From the NCBI GenBank assembly GCA_905221615.1, contig CAJNDT010002891.1, forward strand, positions 626,806 to 690,805: DNA of 64,000 nt, in the 5' to 3' direction. This document shows, in pieces, positions 1 through 10,908 of this stretch. Numbering within the stretch: the first letter of the stretch is position 1; each line of letters starts with the position of its first letter. Source of the DNA: Symbiodinium sp. CCMP2592 (Eukaryota > Sar > Dinophyceae > Suessiales > Symbiodiniaceae). The position numbers were made by a program, and so were the translations under genes. The notes beneath the pieces were generated by a model. That model ran no database searches. It was not told the DNA's origin and saw only the letters and a list, made by a program, of their open reading frames with translations.

Positions 1-373
1 GACCAACTGGACTCTGCTACAGATACCTCTTCAACGTGAAGCCCACGCGCCATTATGATGAAGGAGGCCGTGCACTCTCAGGCTGTGGTGGGAGACAACA
101 CGCCCAGTCACTTGCTAGCTTGTTTCCGCCCTTCCGACCATACTCTGAGTGTGCATGCTCGGTTGCTCCTTTGGGCCTGAGCTGCTGTTTCGTAAAGGTG
201 TATGGTGATCAGGCTGACATTGCACATACAGTCCAGTGCGGGGTCTCCGCTCGAAATCCGTGAGATGCTTTACGATGCTTGCCTTGCCTGGGAAAAGGCT
301 CCACCCTAAATGCCTCAGATGCGCTGCGCAGCCTTGGTCTCATGCGCGAGGCTTGTTGCTTTACTTCCTTCAG

Positions 374-432
374 CGCGACGGCCGGACTTTCCGCAGCACC
401 TTTCTCTACAGGCCACAACTTTGTGGGAATGA
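374..432 (+). CDS. Candidate terminal exon, unknown protein
   Basis: A long pyrimidine-rich run ends in TTCAG at 373, a strong 3' splice site. After two bases the frame reads RRPDFPQHLSLQATTLWE and stops with TGA at 430-432. The peptide is too short to assign. The upstream exons were not found. It could be chance, but the acceptor is among the best in the window. Confidence 0.35.
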
Positions 433-604
433 AGGCTAGTCGTATATAAGTCTCCGTGAATAGTTCAGTCTGTAGTCATCCACTGTTTAGGATGTAGACT
501 CCGAGTTAAAGTCGCTTGAAATTCGACTGTGTAAGGTGTACAGGCGTTTTGAGAGGTGGCTTTCTAACAGATTGTGTGTGTGTCTGTGCTGCATAGACCT
601 CGTG

Positions 605-623
605 GCAGCCCTGCTGGCTCAAG
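605..623 (+). other. Possible relic of dinoflagellate spliced leader
   Basis: These 19 bases match 15 of 19 positions of the 3' part of the dinoflagellate trans-spliced leader, including the full terminal TGGCTCAAG. Genomic leader relics mark genes reinserted from trans-spliced mRNA. A start codon in an obvious ORF does not follow directly, so this may be chance. Confidence 0.22.
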
Positions 624-700
624 GCATGCTAAAACAAATGACAGACTGCGAGCTGATGCCAGCCGCTTGACACAGTCGCGTTTCGAGATGCAGCTGGCAG

Positions 701-899
701 GAGTCCCAATCCGTTCCACCACCTCCAATTCATGTATCCAAAAGTTCCTGAAAACATTCCTGATCCTGTGAGCTTGCGCTCAACGCCTCTATCACGCCGA
801 GCAGCAAACACTCCCCACCAGTTCTGCACGGACTCGCAGGTGATTATCCTCGAAGCCTTGGGCGAGCCCTCAAAGCCTGAACCCTACAATAAAGGTCAG
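701..899 (+). CDS. Candidate exon, unknown protein
   Basis: The segment is open from a CAG acceptor at 700 to a canonical CAG|GTAAGC donor at 899/900. It contains MYPKVPENIPDPVS and ends LEALGEPSKPEPYNKGQ. Composition is protein-like throughout. The donor is in phase 0 and the next candidate exon starts in phase 0 after only 41 bases. No family recognised. A shorter version could begin at the CAG at 839. Confidence 0.5.
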
Positions 900-940
900 G
901 TAAGCAAGACTTCTGCTTCACTTTCCCTAAACCTGCGCAG

Positions 941-1041
941 CCTGCGCATGGCGGTGGCGCCGGAGCCACCGCAGCCGAGCCTCTACGGACCCGGGAAGAC
1001 GCCTTTGCGGTCTGCGGTCTGAAAGCGCGTTCGGAAAGAAC
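941..1041 (+). CDS. Candidate exon, Gly/Ala-rich
   Basis: After the pyrimidine-rich acceptor ending CTGCGCAG (940) the frame starts PAHGGGAGATAAEPLRTRED and ends before GTATATAT at 1042. It joins in phase to the preceding exon across a 41-base intron. A simple (TA)n repeat follows downstream. No domain recognised. Confidence 0.4.
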
Positions 1042-1080
1042 TGTATATATGAGTTTATCTATATTCAATTTCTTATGTTT

Positions 1081-1104
1081 TATATATATATATATATATA
1101 TATA
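1081..1104. repeat. (TA)12 microsatellite
   Basis: Perfect TA dinucleotide run of 24 bases. From here to about 1.96 kb I see no convincing gene. Confidence 0.95.
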
Positions 1105-1454
1105 ACTGTACTGTGTTACTGGGCGACATCGTGTGTGGGGCAGTTGGTTCCGTTCCGATGGTATAGCTTCCAGTGGACTCAAGCGCAGTGCCGCTGCTAC
1201 CTATCCACGTGTCATGATTTGTTGTTGTTCGTTTGTTCTTTCTTTGGGGCTGCGGGGGTCCGTCGGCACGAATCGTACTGGGACTGCTGACTCGAGCATC
1301 AGGCCCACGCTGACCCATGCCTCTCCTAGTGTTAGGGTTTGGCAGGATTTAGGGCCAAGATAACCAGGTCTCGAATTGGAGAGGTCTTGGCTCGAGATAG
1401 GAACTTGAAGCATTTATGAAGGCATTTGCATTTCTGGAGCTGACTTCCTGCGGG

Positions 1455-1594
1455 CACACACACACACACACACACGGCAAAGCAAACATGCAAGCATCCA
1501 CACATGCACGGACACGGACATAGCGAGACACACACACACACAGAGACACAGACACAGACAGAGACAGACAGACAGACGGACAGAGACCGCAGAC
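1455..1594. repeat. (CA)n and (ACAG)n microsatellite block
   Basis: A (CA)10 run at 1455-1475 is followed by CA-rich sequence and ACAG/ACGG tetranucleotides. The Cys/Val-rich reverse-strand frames across it are artefacts of the repeat. Confidence 0.9.
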
Positions 1595-1964
1595 AGACCA
1601 CCCGCAGATCTTGCGATTGATCGATAATAATAGAAAGACCGGTGACTAGTGATAGACTCATAGACTCGCGCAGGACGCCAAGCCGCCCCTGTGGCAGGGC
1701 AGGCAAGTTCCAGGGCCGTTGTGTCAATCACAGTCCTGTCCAGGGTTTCGGAGTGTCGGATGCTGTTTGGTTTCATAGTTCTGCGACCCTAACTCCGAAT
1801 CAGAATCTGACGACTTCCATTAACACCCTGCAAATCCTCAACCCCAAATCCAGCTTACAAGGAGCGAGCCACCTCGAAGCCAAAAAGCACCCAAGCAAGC
1901 ATGAACTAAGCCCCGGCTTCTTGACATCTGATATACTGTAGAGATTGCCAGGCTGCGTCTTGAT

Positions 1965-2063
1965 ATGGCTGAAACGGCAACACCTGACACGACACCCTCG
2001 GCTCGTGCAGGCAGCATGGAGCGAGCCGCTCCCCGAAGAAGACTTGAATGTTCAGGCGGTGAG
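1965..2063 (+). CDS. Candidate first exon, unknown protein
   Basis: An ATG opens MAETATPDTTPSARAGSMER and the frame runs to GGTGAG|GTAGCT, a fair donor at 2063/2064 in phase 0. If unspliced, the frame continues to a TGA at 2151-2153 (62 codons). Composition is charged and protein-like. The antisense frame is also open but less plausible. Confidence 0.4.
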
Positions 2064-2544
2064 GTAGCTCGGCTGAACCCTAAGGGCAAGTGGGATACAG
2101 TAGAACCGATTAAATGTGGGCCGAAACCCTCAACAGCTGGCATTCAAAGCTGAGTTTGTGGTTTCTGAAGGTCAAGGGCCAGTGGCAACGAGATTTTGAT
2201 ACAGAGAGCCGTCGCTCACTCTTCAATCGCATTCAACAGTCCTTGACGTTCATCTTGAGCTGCTTCGTAGATGCAGACATCAATCGTTGCCCGAGCTTCT
2301 GACGAGTCGTCCTTTTAGGTGCAAGGCGGCCCGAACAAGATAGATGGAACCTTCGGACCGGCAGAAGGCGTTCATGGGGGCTCAAGTTCCCGACCACCGG
2401 CATAGTGCAAAGCAACAAGCTTAGGACCGTCTTAGCACGTCAGGCCCTAGTGAGAAACTTAGAGCAAGAACCCGAAGCTCCAAACCCCTCAACCATGAAG
2501 CTTGCGGCTCTTATGAAGCAGTGAGAACAAGGCAGCTCAAGAAG

Positions 2545-2599
2545 ATGCTGCTCTTCTGCGGACTCCTCACCTTTGCCTCCGTGGCTTTCGGCTTCGGAG
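2545..2599 (+). CDS. Possible signal-peptide exon
   Basis: ATG at 2545 opens MLLFCGLLTFASVAFGFG, a hydrophobic run resembling a secretory signal or signal anchor. It ends at CGGAG|GTCGCT. Without splicing the frame stops after 35 codons. The reverse strand has its own AAG|GTGAGG donor here with an open frame, so the strand is uncertain. Confidence 0.25.
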
Positions 2600-2877
2600 G
2601 TCGCTCTTTGCCCTCGCCGTGGAGCCTCGACTCCGATGTCTCGAAAGCTTAGCAGATGGATTGCTGGGCAAAGAGTTTACAGTTTAGGCGATATTCATCC
2701 TCTAGGTATGCGGAACACTTGGGGTATAAGAGCTGAGGGTTCAGATCTGGGTTTGTGGCTGAACGCAGCTCAAGGTGTCCCGTTTATGGTGGCGCACGGG
2801 TTCCGACGTTGAGGTGCTATGCCAGGAATCTCAATACATAGATGTGCCTTCATGCATGGATTCAAGGTTCATGATAT

Positions 2878-2992
2878 CATGCATGCATGCATGCATGCAT
2901 GCATGCATGCATGCATGCATTCATGCATGCATTCATGCACGCATTCATGCACGCATGCACGGATGTATGTATGGATGTATGCATGTATGTAT
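2878..2992. repeat. (CATG)n degenerate tetranucleotide array
   Basis: Perfect GCAT units from about 2880 decay into CATT, CACG and TATG variants towards 2990. All frames read Met/His/Ala/Cys repeats and are not genes. Confidence 0.95.
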
Positions 2993-3090
2993 GACTGTTG
3001 GAGTCATTGCCATGAAAGTGGAACTGAATGTCATGTATGAAGGTAGGGCGGAGCAACAGCAACGAAAACAGCAATCACAACCATCACTAC

Positions 3091-3140
3091 TACCACCACC
3101 ACCACCACCGCCGCCGCCGCCGCCACCACCTCCACCACCA
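3091..3140. repeat. (CCA)n/(CCG)n trinucleotide run
   Basis: CCA units, then CCG, then CCA again. They read polyproline in one frame and polyhistidine in another. The tract lies just upstream of the acidic ORF at 3175. Confidence 0.9.
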
Positions 3141-3174
3141 TATCGACGGCTACTGCGACGAGAATGAGGATTAG

Positions 3175-3621
3175 TTCGACGACGAGGCGGTGGAGCAGGA
3201 GGAGAAGAAGTACGAAAACTGCCTACCGATAGCCGATATCCAACCGCTGAAGCAAGTCAAAGCAGCAGGGCTAACCGTATCCTGTCGTCCCTGTCATGTT
3301 CTTGCTTCGTCGTCATCACCATCATCGCGGCCGTCGCCAAAATCATCGTTTGTCCGTCATTCCGGAACCGCCTGCATCCGCCTGCCTGTCTATCATCGCA
3401 AGAAGCCAGGCTTCATTTCCGAACGCATGCAGAGGTTGCACTCGCAAGATGCACTTCTGAACCATTCGAAGCATCTCCGGTACAGGCAAGGACTGATTAT
3501 CCATCCAGAAAAGTTGGATCCCATTGACTTCGACCCATCCCTTCCCAGGAAGGAGCTCGTGTACACAGGGGGGTTCGCCTTGGCTCCCATTGGGCTGTGG
3601 CTGCCAGATGCTTACACTTGA
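3175..3621 (+). CDS. Protein-like ORF, 148 codons, unknown
   Basis: The open frame starts directly after an in-frame TAG at 3172-3174 with FDDEAVEQEEKKYENC, an acidic stretch, and ends KLDPIDFDPSLPRKEL through DAYT and a TGA stop. The codons before the TAG in the same frame read DGYCDENED, equally acidic, so the TAG may interrupt a once continuous frame. Composition is good for about 145 residues. LPIADI weakly recalls histone-fold proteins but I do not assign it. It may be an exon or a pseudogene. Confidence 0.35.
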   Translation, partial: FDDEAVEQEEKKYENCLPIADIQPLKQVKAAGLTVSCRPCHVLASSSSPSSRPSPKSSFVRHSGTACIRLPVYHRKKPGFISERMQRLHSQDALLNHSKHLRYRQGLIIHPEKLDPIDFDPSLPRKELVYTGGFALAPIGLWLPDAYT

Positions 3622-3808
3622 GATCCCTTGGGAAGCGTAGGGCGACGCATTTCAGCTACGTCCATCTGGAGCAGTTCTGGAGCTTGTAATCACTTGCCCC
3701 GTGGTTTTCTGTTTATTACATTAAGCACCCCCGAATACAAAAACACTCTGGGCCAATCCTCCCGAGATCATCCCTGCCCTGTAAAACCTAATTTGCATTA
3801 GGGGGTCG

Positions 3809-3992
3809 GGAGCAAGAGCAGGAGCAAGAGCAAACCTAAGAGCGGGAGCAAGAGCAAAGGCAAGAGCAAGAGCAAGAGCTGGAGTAAGAGCAAGCGAAAG
3901 AGCAAGAGTAACAGCAAAAGCAGGAGGAAGAGCAGCAGCAACGGCAAGAGCAAGAGCAGCAGCAAAAGCCCGCGAAGGAGCAAGAGCAAGAG
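3809..3992. repeat. GAGCAA-type purine-rich hexamer block
   Basis: Imperfect GAGCAA/GAGCAG units give one nearly pure-purine strand. The reverse frames read poly-Leu or Cys/Ser and are spurious. Confidence 0.9.
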
Positions 3993-4710
3993 GCCTCAAA
4001 ACTGACAATAGAGATAAACATTTCATAATAAAAACACCTTCCGAGTTTTTATGTGCCCCCCTTCCATTCAATATTAGGCGGAAGGGATAAGTCATGAGCT
4101 CGTCGATACGGTTTTGCACTGTGCTGCGAGGCTGACGCTCTTTGAGATGGTTTTTTCAGTGTTTAGGAAGTACTTTGGCTAAAGCATGGTTTGCCTTTGA
4201 GCAGCAAGCCCGAGTGCATCTGGTTCATGGTGCGAAGTCGACATTGGGCTGTGGTGCCAACGGCTACTCGCGCTGGGTCATTAGCAATGTCATCGCCGTG
4301 GCCTGAAATTTTCATTCTGGCGGCTTTGCTGTGCCAAGGTTCGCACTGCGGCTGCTTCCTGCGAATCTCCGTACGCCACGCACAGTACCGATGCCTAGAT
4401 GCGAAGACCGCGTTTGGGCGCAGGCACATGCGGGAGAGTCTGGCTGCGGGGCTTAGGGCTCTGAAGCCGCGTGCACAAGGCGTATTCGGGGATAGCCGAC
4501 AACAGCTGGTCTGTAACTGCCTCGTTCAATCCGGCTAACTCGAGTCTCGGCCTGCCATTTTGATTCATCTGCCGGGGCTCCCAGCTCCTGCAAGCTTTGA
4601 GACATAGTTCCTTCAGTTGTGTCTCACCGTCGCAAAGCAGGGGCTTGTATCAATCATGATGCCCAGCTCAGTTGTCGTGGTAGAAGAAAGACCATTACCG
4701 AGATTCCAAG

Positions 4711-4814
4711 TTGCGAGCTTGTTTGCCTCCCTCTGTTGGGTCCTGTCGGACCGCAGCGCGCAGGTCACCTACGCGCTTCTTCAGACAGCGCCGCTCCAGT
4801 TTAAGAAAATCAAG
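4711..4814 (+). CDS. Candidate exon, hydrophobic
   Basis: The frame reads VASLFASLCWVLSDRSAQV and ends LQFKKIK before an AAG|GTGGCT donor at 4814/4815. The acceptor (TTCCAAG) is weak. No family recognised. Confidence 0.3.
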
Positions 4815-5584
4815 GTGGCTGGGACTGCTCCATGTAGATCTCAAATCTGCCTCTGGAATATAGTTGATGGACAGGGCATCTTATCGACGTGTGGGTGCGT
4901 GTTGCGTCGGCCGGCGACGTTGGTGGCACACTTTTTGTCGAGTTCACAGGCCCTTACAGTAGCCCTATAGAGGCACAGGCCGAAGCACGAGGAAGCCCTG
5001 AAGTGTTCAGTAAAAGAGGTCTCTGTGGGACCTGATGGCAGCGGGTGCATCACTGTTCAGGCCTGTATCGCACCCGGCAAAGGTTTGCCTTGATGACTTG
5101 TGGGTTGGGTAGGAGTTTTGGAGTTTGGGGTGTCGAGATGTGAAGAGTCCGCTGTGCGGCTCTGCGGTTTGCGAGGGTTTCTTGGTGTTCAGATTCTCGA
5201 GCAAGGATGTGGGCCCAAGCACATCCATTTAGGTGAGCCGTTGTCGGTAGTCGAAGTTCTCCCTACAAGGCGAGTTTGTATGCCAGTTTGGACAGTCCTG
5301 AATCCTGATATGATACTGCTACGGGGAATGAACCCCTCGCCCGGCCACAGCCCAATGTCACGATGCTGCGGAGATGCTACTTTGGAAAGGCAAGCGCTAC
5401 GAGGATGTGAAGTAATCCCGTCAAAAACACGAACAGAGTCCGTGGACTCCACTGCAGCATGATCCGGTACCCTCCCAAAGTGTTGAGTCTTCGAGACTGT
5501 CACACCAGGCCTGGAACAGAACTTGTAGCACTCCTGGAGCGGTTTTTCAGCGCCTCCTTAGTCCTCAGTCCTTGTGATCCTCTC

Positions 5585-5610
5585 TCCTAAAATGTCCTCC
5601 TAAAATGTCC
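5585..5610. repeat. 13-bp perfect tandem duplication
   Basis: TCCTAAAATGTCC occurs twice back to back. Confidence 0.85.
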
Positions 5611-5705
5611 TGTGGATCAGATCATGGGACTCTGTGTGTGAGCATCAGCCCGTGCAGGCACCAGCACCATCGTGCAATGTCAGTGTGACTCGGCCGGACT
5701 TGATG

Positions 5706-6010
5706 TGAGTAGGAGTAGGAGTGGAAGGGGGAGCAGCAGCAGCAGCAGCAGGAGGAAGAGGAGGTGGAGGAGGAGGAGTAGTAGTCGTAGTCGTAGTCGT
5801 AGAAGTAGAAGTAGAAGTAGAAGTAGAAGTAGAAGTAGAAGTAGAAGTAGAAGTAAGTAGAAGCAGGAGTAGAAGTAGAAGTAAGTAGAAGCAGGAGTAG
5901 AAGTAGAAGTAGGAGTAGAAGTAGATTATAAGTAGATGAGAAGTAGAAGTGGTAGAAGCCTAGCGGCAGCAGCAGAACCAGCAGTAGCAGTAGCAGGAGG
6001 AGCAGGAACT
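5706..6010. repeat. AGTAGA/AGAAGT purine-rich repeat block
   Basis: About 300 bases of imperfect AGTAGA, AGTAGG and AGCAGC units. The reverse frames read Tyr/Phe or Leu runs and are spurious. Confidence 0.9.
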
Positions 6011-6238
6011 TCTTCAGGTCTTGGTGAGTATGAGTGTGTAGATTAACCTGTACACCCTGGAAATGCATCGTCCAAGCTTCAGTATCGGCAGACACGCAAA
6101 AAAAGCAGCGGCCGAAGTGTGCGAGGTGTCCTCCAGCTCGAGCTGCAGCTGCTGCTTGGCAGACTTCACCACGGAGGCGCCTCGGCAACTTCCCAAGCTC
6201 TTCGTGTCTGATCTTTCTACGACTGGAGGCTTACTTGC

Positions 6239-6385
6239 ATGGCTGCCACCGAGCGGGAGGATACAGACAGAAGTCACGTTGCCGAAGCTACTCATTTACT
6301 TTCTGCCGTTCTGTCGTGGGTCTCGGTGGTGGGGTCTTTTATCACAACGAAGACTTCCCCTAAATCACATGTCAATAAGATTTTC
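6239..6385 (+). CDS. Candidate first exon, unknown protein
   Basis: ATG at 6239 opens MAATEREDTDRSHVAEAT followed by a hydrophobic stretch, and ends NKIF before a strong GTGAGTAC donor at 6386. Read through, it would continue to a TAG near 6464. An antisense frame (KQQLQLELEDTSHTS) overlapping about 6.1-6.2 kb is also coding-like, so the arrangement is unresolved. Confidence 0.4.
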
Positions 6386-7059
6386 GTGAGTACTGAGCAA
6401 CATTCAGATCATGACAAGTTTATTCCAAATGTTTTCATCGGCCCGAGCCTGCACCCTCAGATTTAGAGACGCTTGTAGCAGGGCATGTATGTGTACCATC
6501 ATGTACCAGCGTGCTCATGTCCACGCTTATCCACACACATCGGAGGATGTACGGAGATCGGGACTTAGGCCGCGGCACTAGTAACGGAACTGATTAGTTC
6601 ATGCAAGCATGTTTATGTTTCAATCATATGCGCATATACACGTTTGCCTGCTGACACAATAGGAAAGATGATGCTGGAACGCTTGAGCATGATGTATACA
6701 CATTTCCTATGTGCCCCTTGCCTCCGCACCTTTCCGCATATACCGAATACAGACACACATACATGCACGAGGACATGTACACATGCCTGCATGGAACACT
6801 GCCAGTGCAAACGAACACACGAGCTCAAACATGAAAGAAGGCCGTTAAACACATACAAGCACTCGCACGGGCACCTGCACTCTACACATTCCAGCGGATG
6901 TGTGCCAGCATAACATTCGTGTATGCATGCATGCATGTATACATAGTAACCTGAATTTTCGATTCATTGAGCAAGCAATGCTGTAGACATTTGCAAACTA
7001 CACGTGCTACACAATCACTTCAAGCATACGCTCATGCGCACGCCAGCACAGCCACACAC

Positions 7060-7165
7060 AACTTCACAAATTTGACAACGGCATACTCTAAACTCAAGCC
7101 GGCAAGTGCAACTTCTGGGTTTGCGATCAGTCCCAACTTGCCGTCCTCCGCTGCGGACACTACTT
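7060..7165 (-). CDS. Candidate helical exon, unknown protein
   Basis: On the reverse strand, CTCGCAG precedes a frame reading VVSAAEDGKLGLIANPE and then LSLEYAVVKFVK, ending before GTGTGT. Codons end mostly in G/C, as in the DNAL1 exons. The Ala/Leu-rich pattern suggests helices, possibly ARM/HEAT-like, but no repeat is clear. Confidence 0.48.
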
Positions 7166-8356
7166 CTGCGAGGCCGGCAATGCCGCATGTGTCCTGCCAA
7201 GCACTTCTGGGTGTATATACATGCGGCTGGGAAGCGCCAGCGTGTCCAAGCCACTTCCCAAGTGACCGCAAATTTCTGAAGCAAGACGTTGGATGTACTT
7301 CACCCGGCATTGACTTGCATGCGAATGGCGATGCTTGTAGGAAGCAGTTGTAGCACTAAATCACGGCTGCGCAATTCGAGTCAAAACGTAATACAACACG
7401 ACCATCACATAAAACGCCAGTATCATTATTGCAAGGAGCCCTTATCAACATATTATCCGCGATCACCATCGCCATCAACGATGACCACCACCTTCAGCAT
7501 CCGCAGCAAACCTCGCAGACCTGCATCACCGAATGGGCGATCTCTGGTCACGCGAAGTCTCGCTTCTGCCCGGCATGTTGGCAGCATAGGGTGTTGGACG
7601 TCAAGTTGCTTGGGGTTTCGGGTTCATGGTTCTGAGGTGTTGATTCAGGCTTCTGGTGCAGGTTTCGAGTCGAAGGCCGCATTGTTTTAAGTTTAGTTGC
7701 TGAGGGGTGCGCAGGATCCGCCGTACCTACGGTAGAACTCTACCATGCAGCATCCCGTCAAGGTATGTCCTGTTTGCTACCACTCAGAGATCTGTCGTGT
7801 CGGTATCTTTGAACGTTGAGGAATGCTAGAGTGCCGGGCGTGTATTTTGTACAGCAGCAGCAACAGGAGCCGCCTACAACACTTCGTTGATGGCCTTTGC
7901 GAAGTCGGGGGGATTTCCAACCTGGAGCCGTGTAAGAATCGAGACACAGAGCGAAGCTTCCTGACTAGAAGTCAGCAAAACGCAGGACCCTTGTTAGACA
8001 GAAGCCCCTTCGTAACCTGTCGCGTTTCGAGGTTTGCCGTGCCGACTTTGGCATCGAGCCAGCTTAGCGGGGCGCAGCTTCCGACTAGCTGTTCACTTTC
8101 CACGCATGGCCTCCGGTTACAGAGCTTACATCCTTGAATCACCTCATTTTGGTTTCTGCTCTCGTGGTTGTTTGTGATGGTGGTTGTAACGGTTCCGGTA
8201 AGTTTGGAGATTGTGTTGTTTTAATGCGTCAATTCCGCGGTTTGTGATGGGTAGAATCCTCGCAGGCATACAAGACTAGATGGATGATTTCTACATTTAT
8301 GATTACTGCATCTGTGCGCTCTGGAGCTGTGATACTTCGAAACTCCATGCATAGAA

Positions 8357-8376
8357 GGCTAATTAGCTAATTAGCC
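8357..8376. repeat. 20-bp perfect palindrome
   Basis: GGCTAATTAGCTAATTAGCC is its own reverse complement. It could form a cruciform or be a dimer binding site. No gene start is evident beside it. Confidence 0.8.
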
Positions 8377-8630
8377 GGGCAGGTATCCTCGAAGCAACAG
8401 CCTGGATCGTTCGAGAACACTCAACCTGAAACTCTAGCAGCTGATTCACAACTCCCAAAGCGCCGTGTTCTCAGTCATCGGAACGCCAATGCGGGGAGAA
8501 AAAAGATCTTGGCTTAGTGCAGCCTCGGATCCTGCCAGCAACTGTTGACCTGTATCTAGTGTTTCTAGATATTTGGCTTGAACTATAGCAGGAGGATTCC
8601 AACGCCGGGACCAACCTCGACAAGCTTTTG

Positions 8631-8816
8631 ATGGCTGAACCCGCCGTTGAAGTACATGCTTCAGACCTCCTTGTAGCGTTGTTGAATACAGTTATCCGCC
8701 TTGGTTGGAAGCTTGGCAAGCCTCTAAACACATCCTGTTTTCGTCAAGCATCCCCAAGCCGTAAATCACAACATCCTGAACAGACAGCTGCAACCCCAGA
8801 ACACTCGGAATTCTAG
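8631..8816 (+). CDS. Small ORF or first exon, unknown
   Basis: ATG at 8631 opens MAEPAVEVHASDLLVALL and continues LNTVIRLGWKLGKPLN, stopping after 61 codons. The N-terminal half looks like real protein. The Ser/Pro-rich tail may be intronic. Confidence 0.33.
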   Translation: MAEPAVEVHASDLLVALLNTVIRLGWKLGKPLNTSCFRQASPSRKSQHPEQTAATPEHSEF

Positions 8817-8905
8817 AGGCTTACTCAGCTGGAGGAAAACGCCCCGCAAAAACAAAAAGAACGCTCAACTGCGAAGCCATGTGAAGGCCATACTTCTTCG
8901 TGCAG

Positions 8906-8935
8906 GTGAAGAAGGGAGGCCACAAGCAGTACGTT
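8906..8935 (+). CDS. Candidate 30-base microexon
   Basis: CTTCTTCGTGCAG is followed by VKKGGHKQYV and then GTGTTT. The acceptor is strong and the codons are GC3-rich, but ten residues cannot be assigned. Confidence 0.28.
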
Positions 8936-9258
8936 GTGTTTTTCTCACTATGCATCTCACCTTCCTTGCCAGCATCATTGTCATCATCCGAGCCGCTATG
9001 TGTCTCCCTGACCTTCAGCAGTGTCATCACGATCACAGTGGTTCGTGTTGTTGGTAAGAACCTCAGCATTCGGATGGGGATTGCGTGAAAGTATGCACAA
9101 GTCGAACTTGTGTTATTTTCGTTTGTTATGCTTGTTGTGCGTAATGTCAGCAGATCAATGTGAATTCTGTCGATGTGGCTCTACTTCTCTTGCATGCATT
9201 TCCCTGCCTTCGCTAATCTTCACTACTAACCGTGGCACGAGCAAGCGTGCTCTAGGAT

Positions 9259-9331
9259 GAGCAGGAGCCGCAGGGACAGGAGTAGTAGGCTCAGCAGCAG
9301 CGGCAGTAGGAGTAGGAGTAGGAAATTTTCT
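9259..9331. repeat. Short GGAGTA/GCAGCA purine-rich block
   Basis: Imperfect GCAGGA, GTAGGA and CAGCAG units, giving a Ser/Arg-rich frame on the + strand. Confidence 0.7.
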
Positions 9332-9607
9332 GAGCAGGGCTACGAGTGCTCGAGACATTGGGCTTGGGTGTACAGTGACGGGCCTTCCATCTATGCCCCT
9401 TTATCTTTTATCAATGTCGGCGGTTGTCTTTGTCGGGGCGAGGTCGATGCATTAGAGGCCTCGGTCAAACCATGTGTCCTGCTAGCACGGGATTGGCTGA
9501 CAACTTCTCCTGGAGATGAAGACCTTTCCCAGCCGACGAACACAACTCCTTGCGTTGGCGAGGAGATTTTCGGAGTACTTGCATGTAAAGCCTTTCGGTC
9601 TCTGCAG

Positions 9608-9828
9608 GTATCGACACAATGCGCGACATACTGGCGCAGAGGTTCGAGCAAGAGGTGCGCTTCAAGGTACTTGTCAGAATTCCGCGAAGTCCGAAGGTCG
9701 ACTTTCTGGACCGCATACTTGCACAGAAACGACCCACTGAACTCTTTGCAAATCATGTCCCCAGCCCCATTCAGAATCCTGTCCAGGCACCCTCACAATT
9801 TTCACTCCCAGTTGTCCTGAAAACTTGA
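9608..9828 (+). CDS. Protein-coding exon, unknown family
   Basis: A CTCTGCAG acceptor precedes IDTMRDILAQRFEQEVRFK, then VLVRIPRSPKVDFLDRILAQ, ending PVVLKT and TGA at 9826. An AAG|GTACTT donor lies at 9666/9667, so only the first part may be exon, or the whole may be a terminal exon. Composition is strongly protein-like with charged helices. Confidence 0.58.
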
Positions 9829-10539
9829 GTCTGGACCCCACCTTCTAGCCTGGACCCATAACCCACGGCCTTTCGAACTGCATGAACCAAGTTCCTGCAG
9901 ATCTCAGCATGGCTGCAGCACGTTACTCCGATGATGTTGAGTAATACTACCGCGATTGCCGTTTGAGTCTTCCGCTTCTTGAGTCTCAGTGTTGTTGTTA
10001 GTGTTGCAATCATCATCATTCGTGTTCTTAGTGCGAATTCATACTCAGACACTTATCGCATCTATGGCTCTATGGTCGCATGCCCATGGAGACTTTCAGC
10101 GGCAGGGAGTTATCGCCACGATCGTCGAGAAGGAAGATCTCGCTCTGGAGGTGCGAAGCAACAGCTTTGGGTTCAGGGTTGGATGTGTGGGATTTTGGGC
10201 TTTGGGCTGTTGTTTGTTGTTGCTCTGTGGCAGAGTAGAGTCGGTCTTGACGATAGACTAATGCTTGCAGAGCTTGTTGGGCTTTGATTATGAAATTCAG
10301 GCCTAACTGGGTTGCGGGACCGACGACGACCGGCCGAGACTGAGACTTGAGGCTGCTGGCCTCATACGTCATGGCAGTTGGGGGCTTTCACCAGTTTCCT
10401 CCAAAGGGGCCAAGCTGGGGGTGTTCTTGGCGATAAGAGCAAGGTGATAACATGCTCCCCCCGCAAGCAAAAGCAAACCTGTTGCAGCGGCTCCCGTTCC
10501 ACGACATACTGGTGTCGTTGGATCTACATGCTGCGCCAG

Positions 10540-10653
10540 GATCACATCGTCGGCAGAAAGCGCCCCCTCATCAAACTCTCCTTCCAGAGCACAGAAGGTG
10601 CCAACAAGGCTCGGCTTGCGCAGCTCGCTTTTGCTCGATTGTGGAAAAATTAG
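10540..10653 (+). CDS. Candidate terminal exon, basic
   Basis: After GCGCCAG the frame reads DHIVGRKRPLIKLSFQSTEG, then ANKARLAQLAFARLWKN and TAG. Charge pattern and codons look genuine. No family recognised. The reverse strand shows a GAG|GTAAGT donor nearby (about 10.69 kb), hinting at a second gene on the other strand. Confidence 0.5.
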   Translation, partial: DHIVGRKRPLIKLSFQSTEGANKARLAQLAFARLWKN

Positions 10654-10908
10654 AAGCTATTCGATTTGGGTTTGGACAGCATGTTTGCAACTTACCTCCA
10701 CCCGTTGGCCAGGAACTTGTACTGGCCAGGACAAAAGCTTTTCTGAATTCGACATCTCCGTTGGCGTGTTACACCGTTGTTTTGCGGTCTTCGTGAAAGC
10801 CACGTTCTGGAAAGCTACCTGGTGCATTCATCTGATCAAAGTCGGGTGGGTCTCTTTGCATTGCAAGCGTTGCACACGGCTTTTGTGTTTGTTCTTGCGC
10901 GCAAGCAG

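Noticed and set aside
3175..3255. Similarity of NCLPIADIQPLK to NF-Y histone-fold proteins
   Set aside because: Only a handful of residues match and the rest of the fold is absent.
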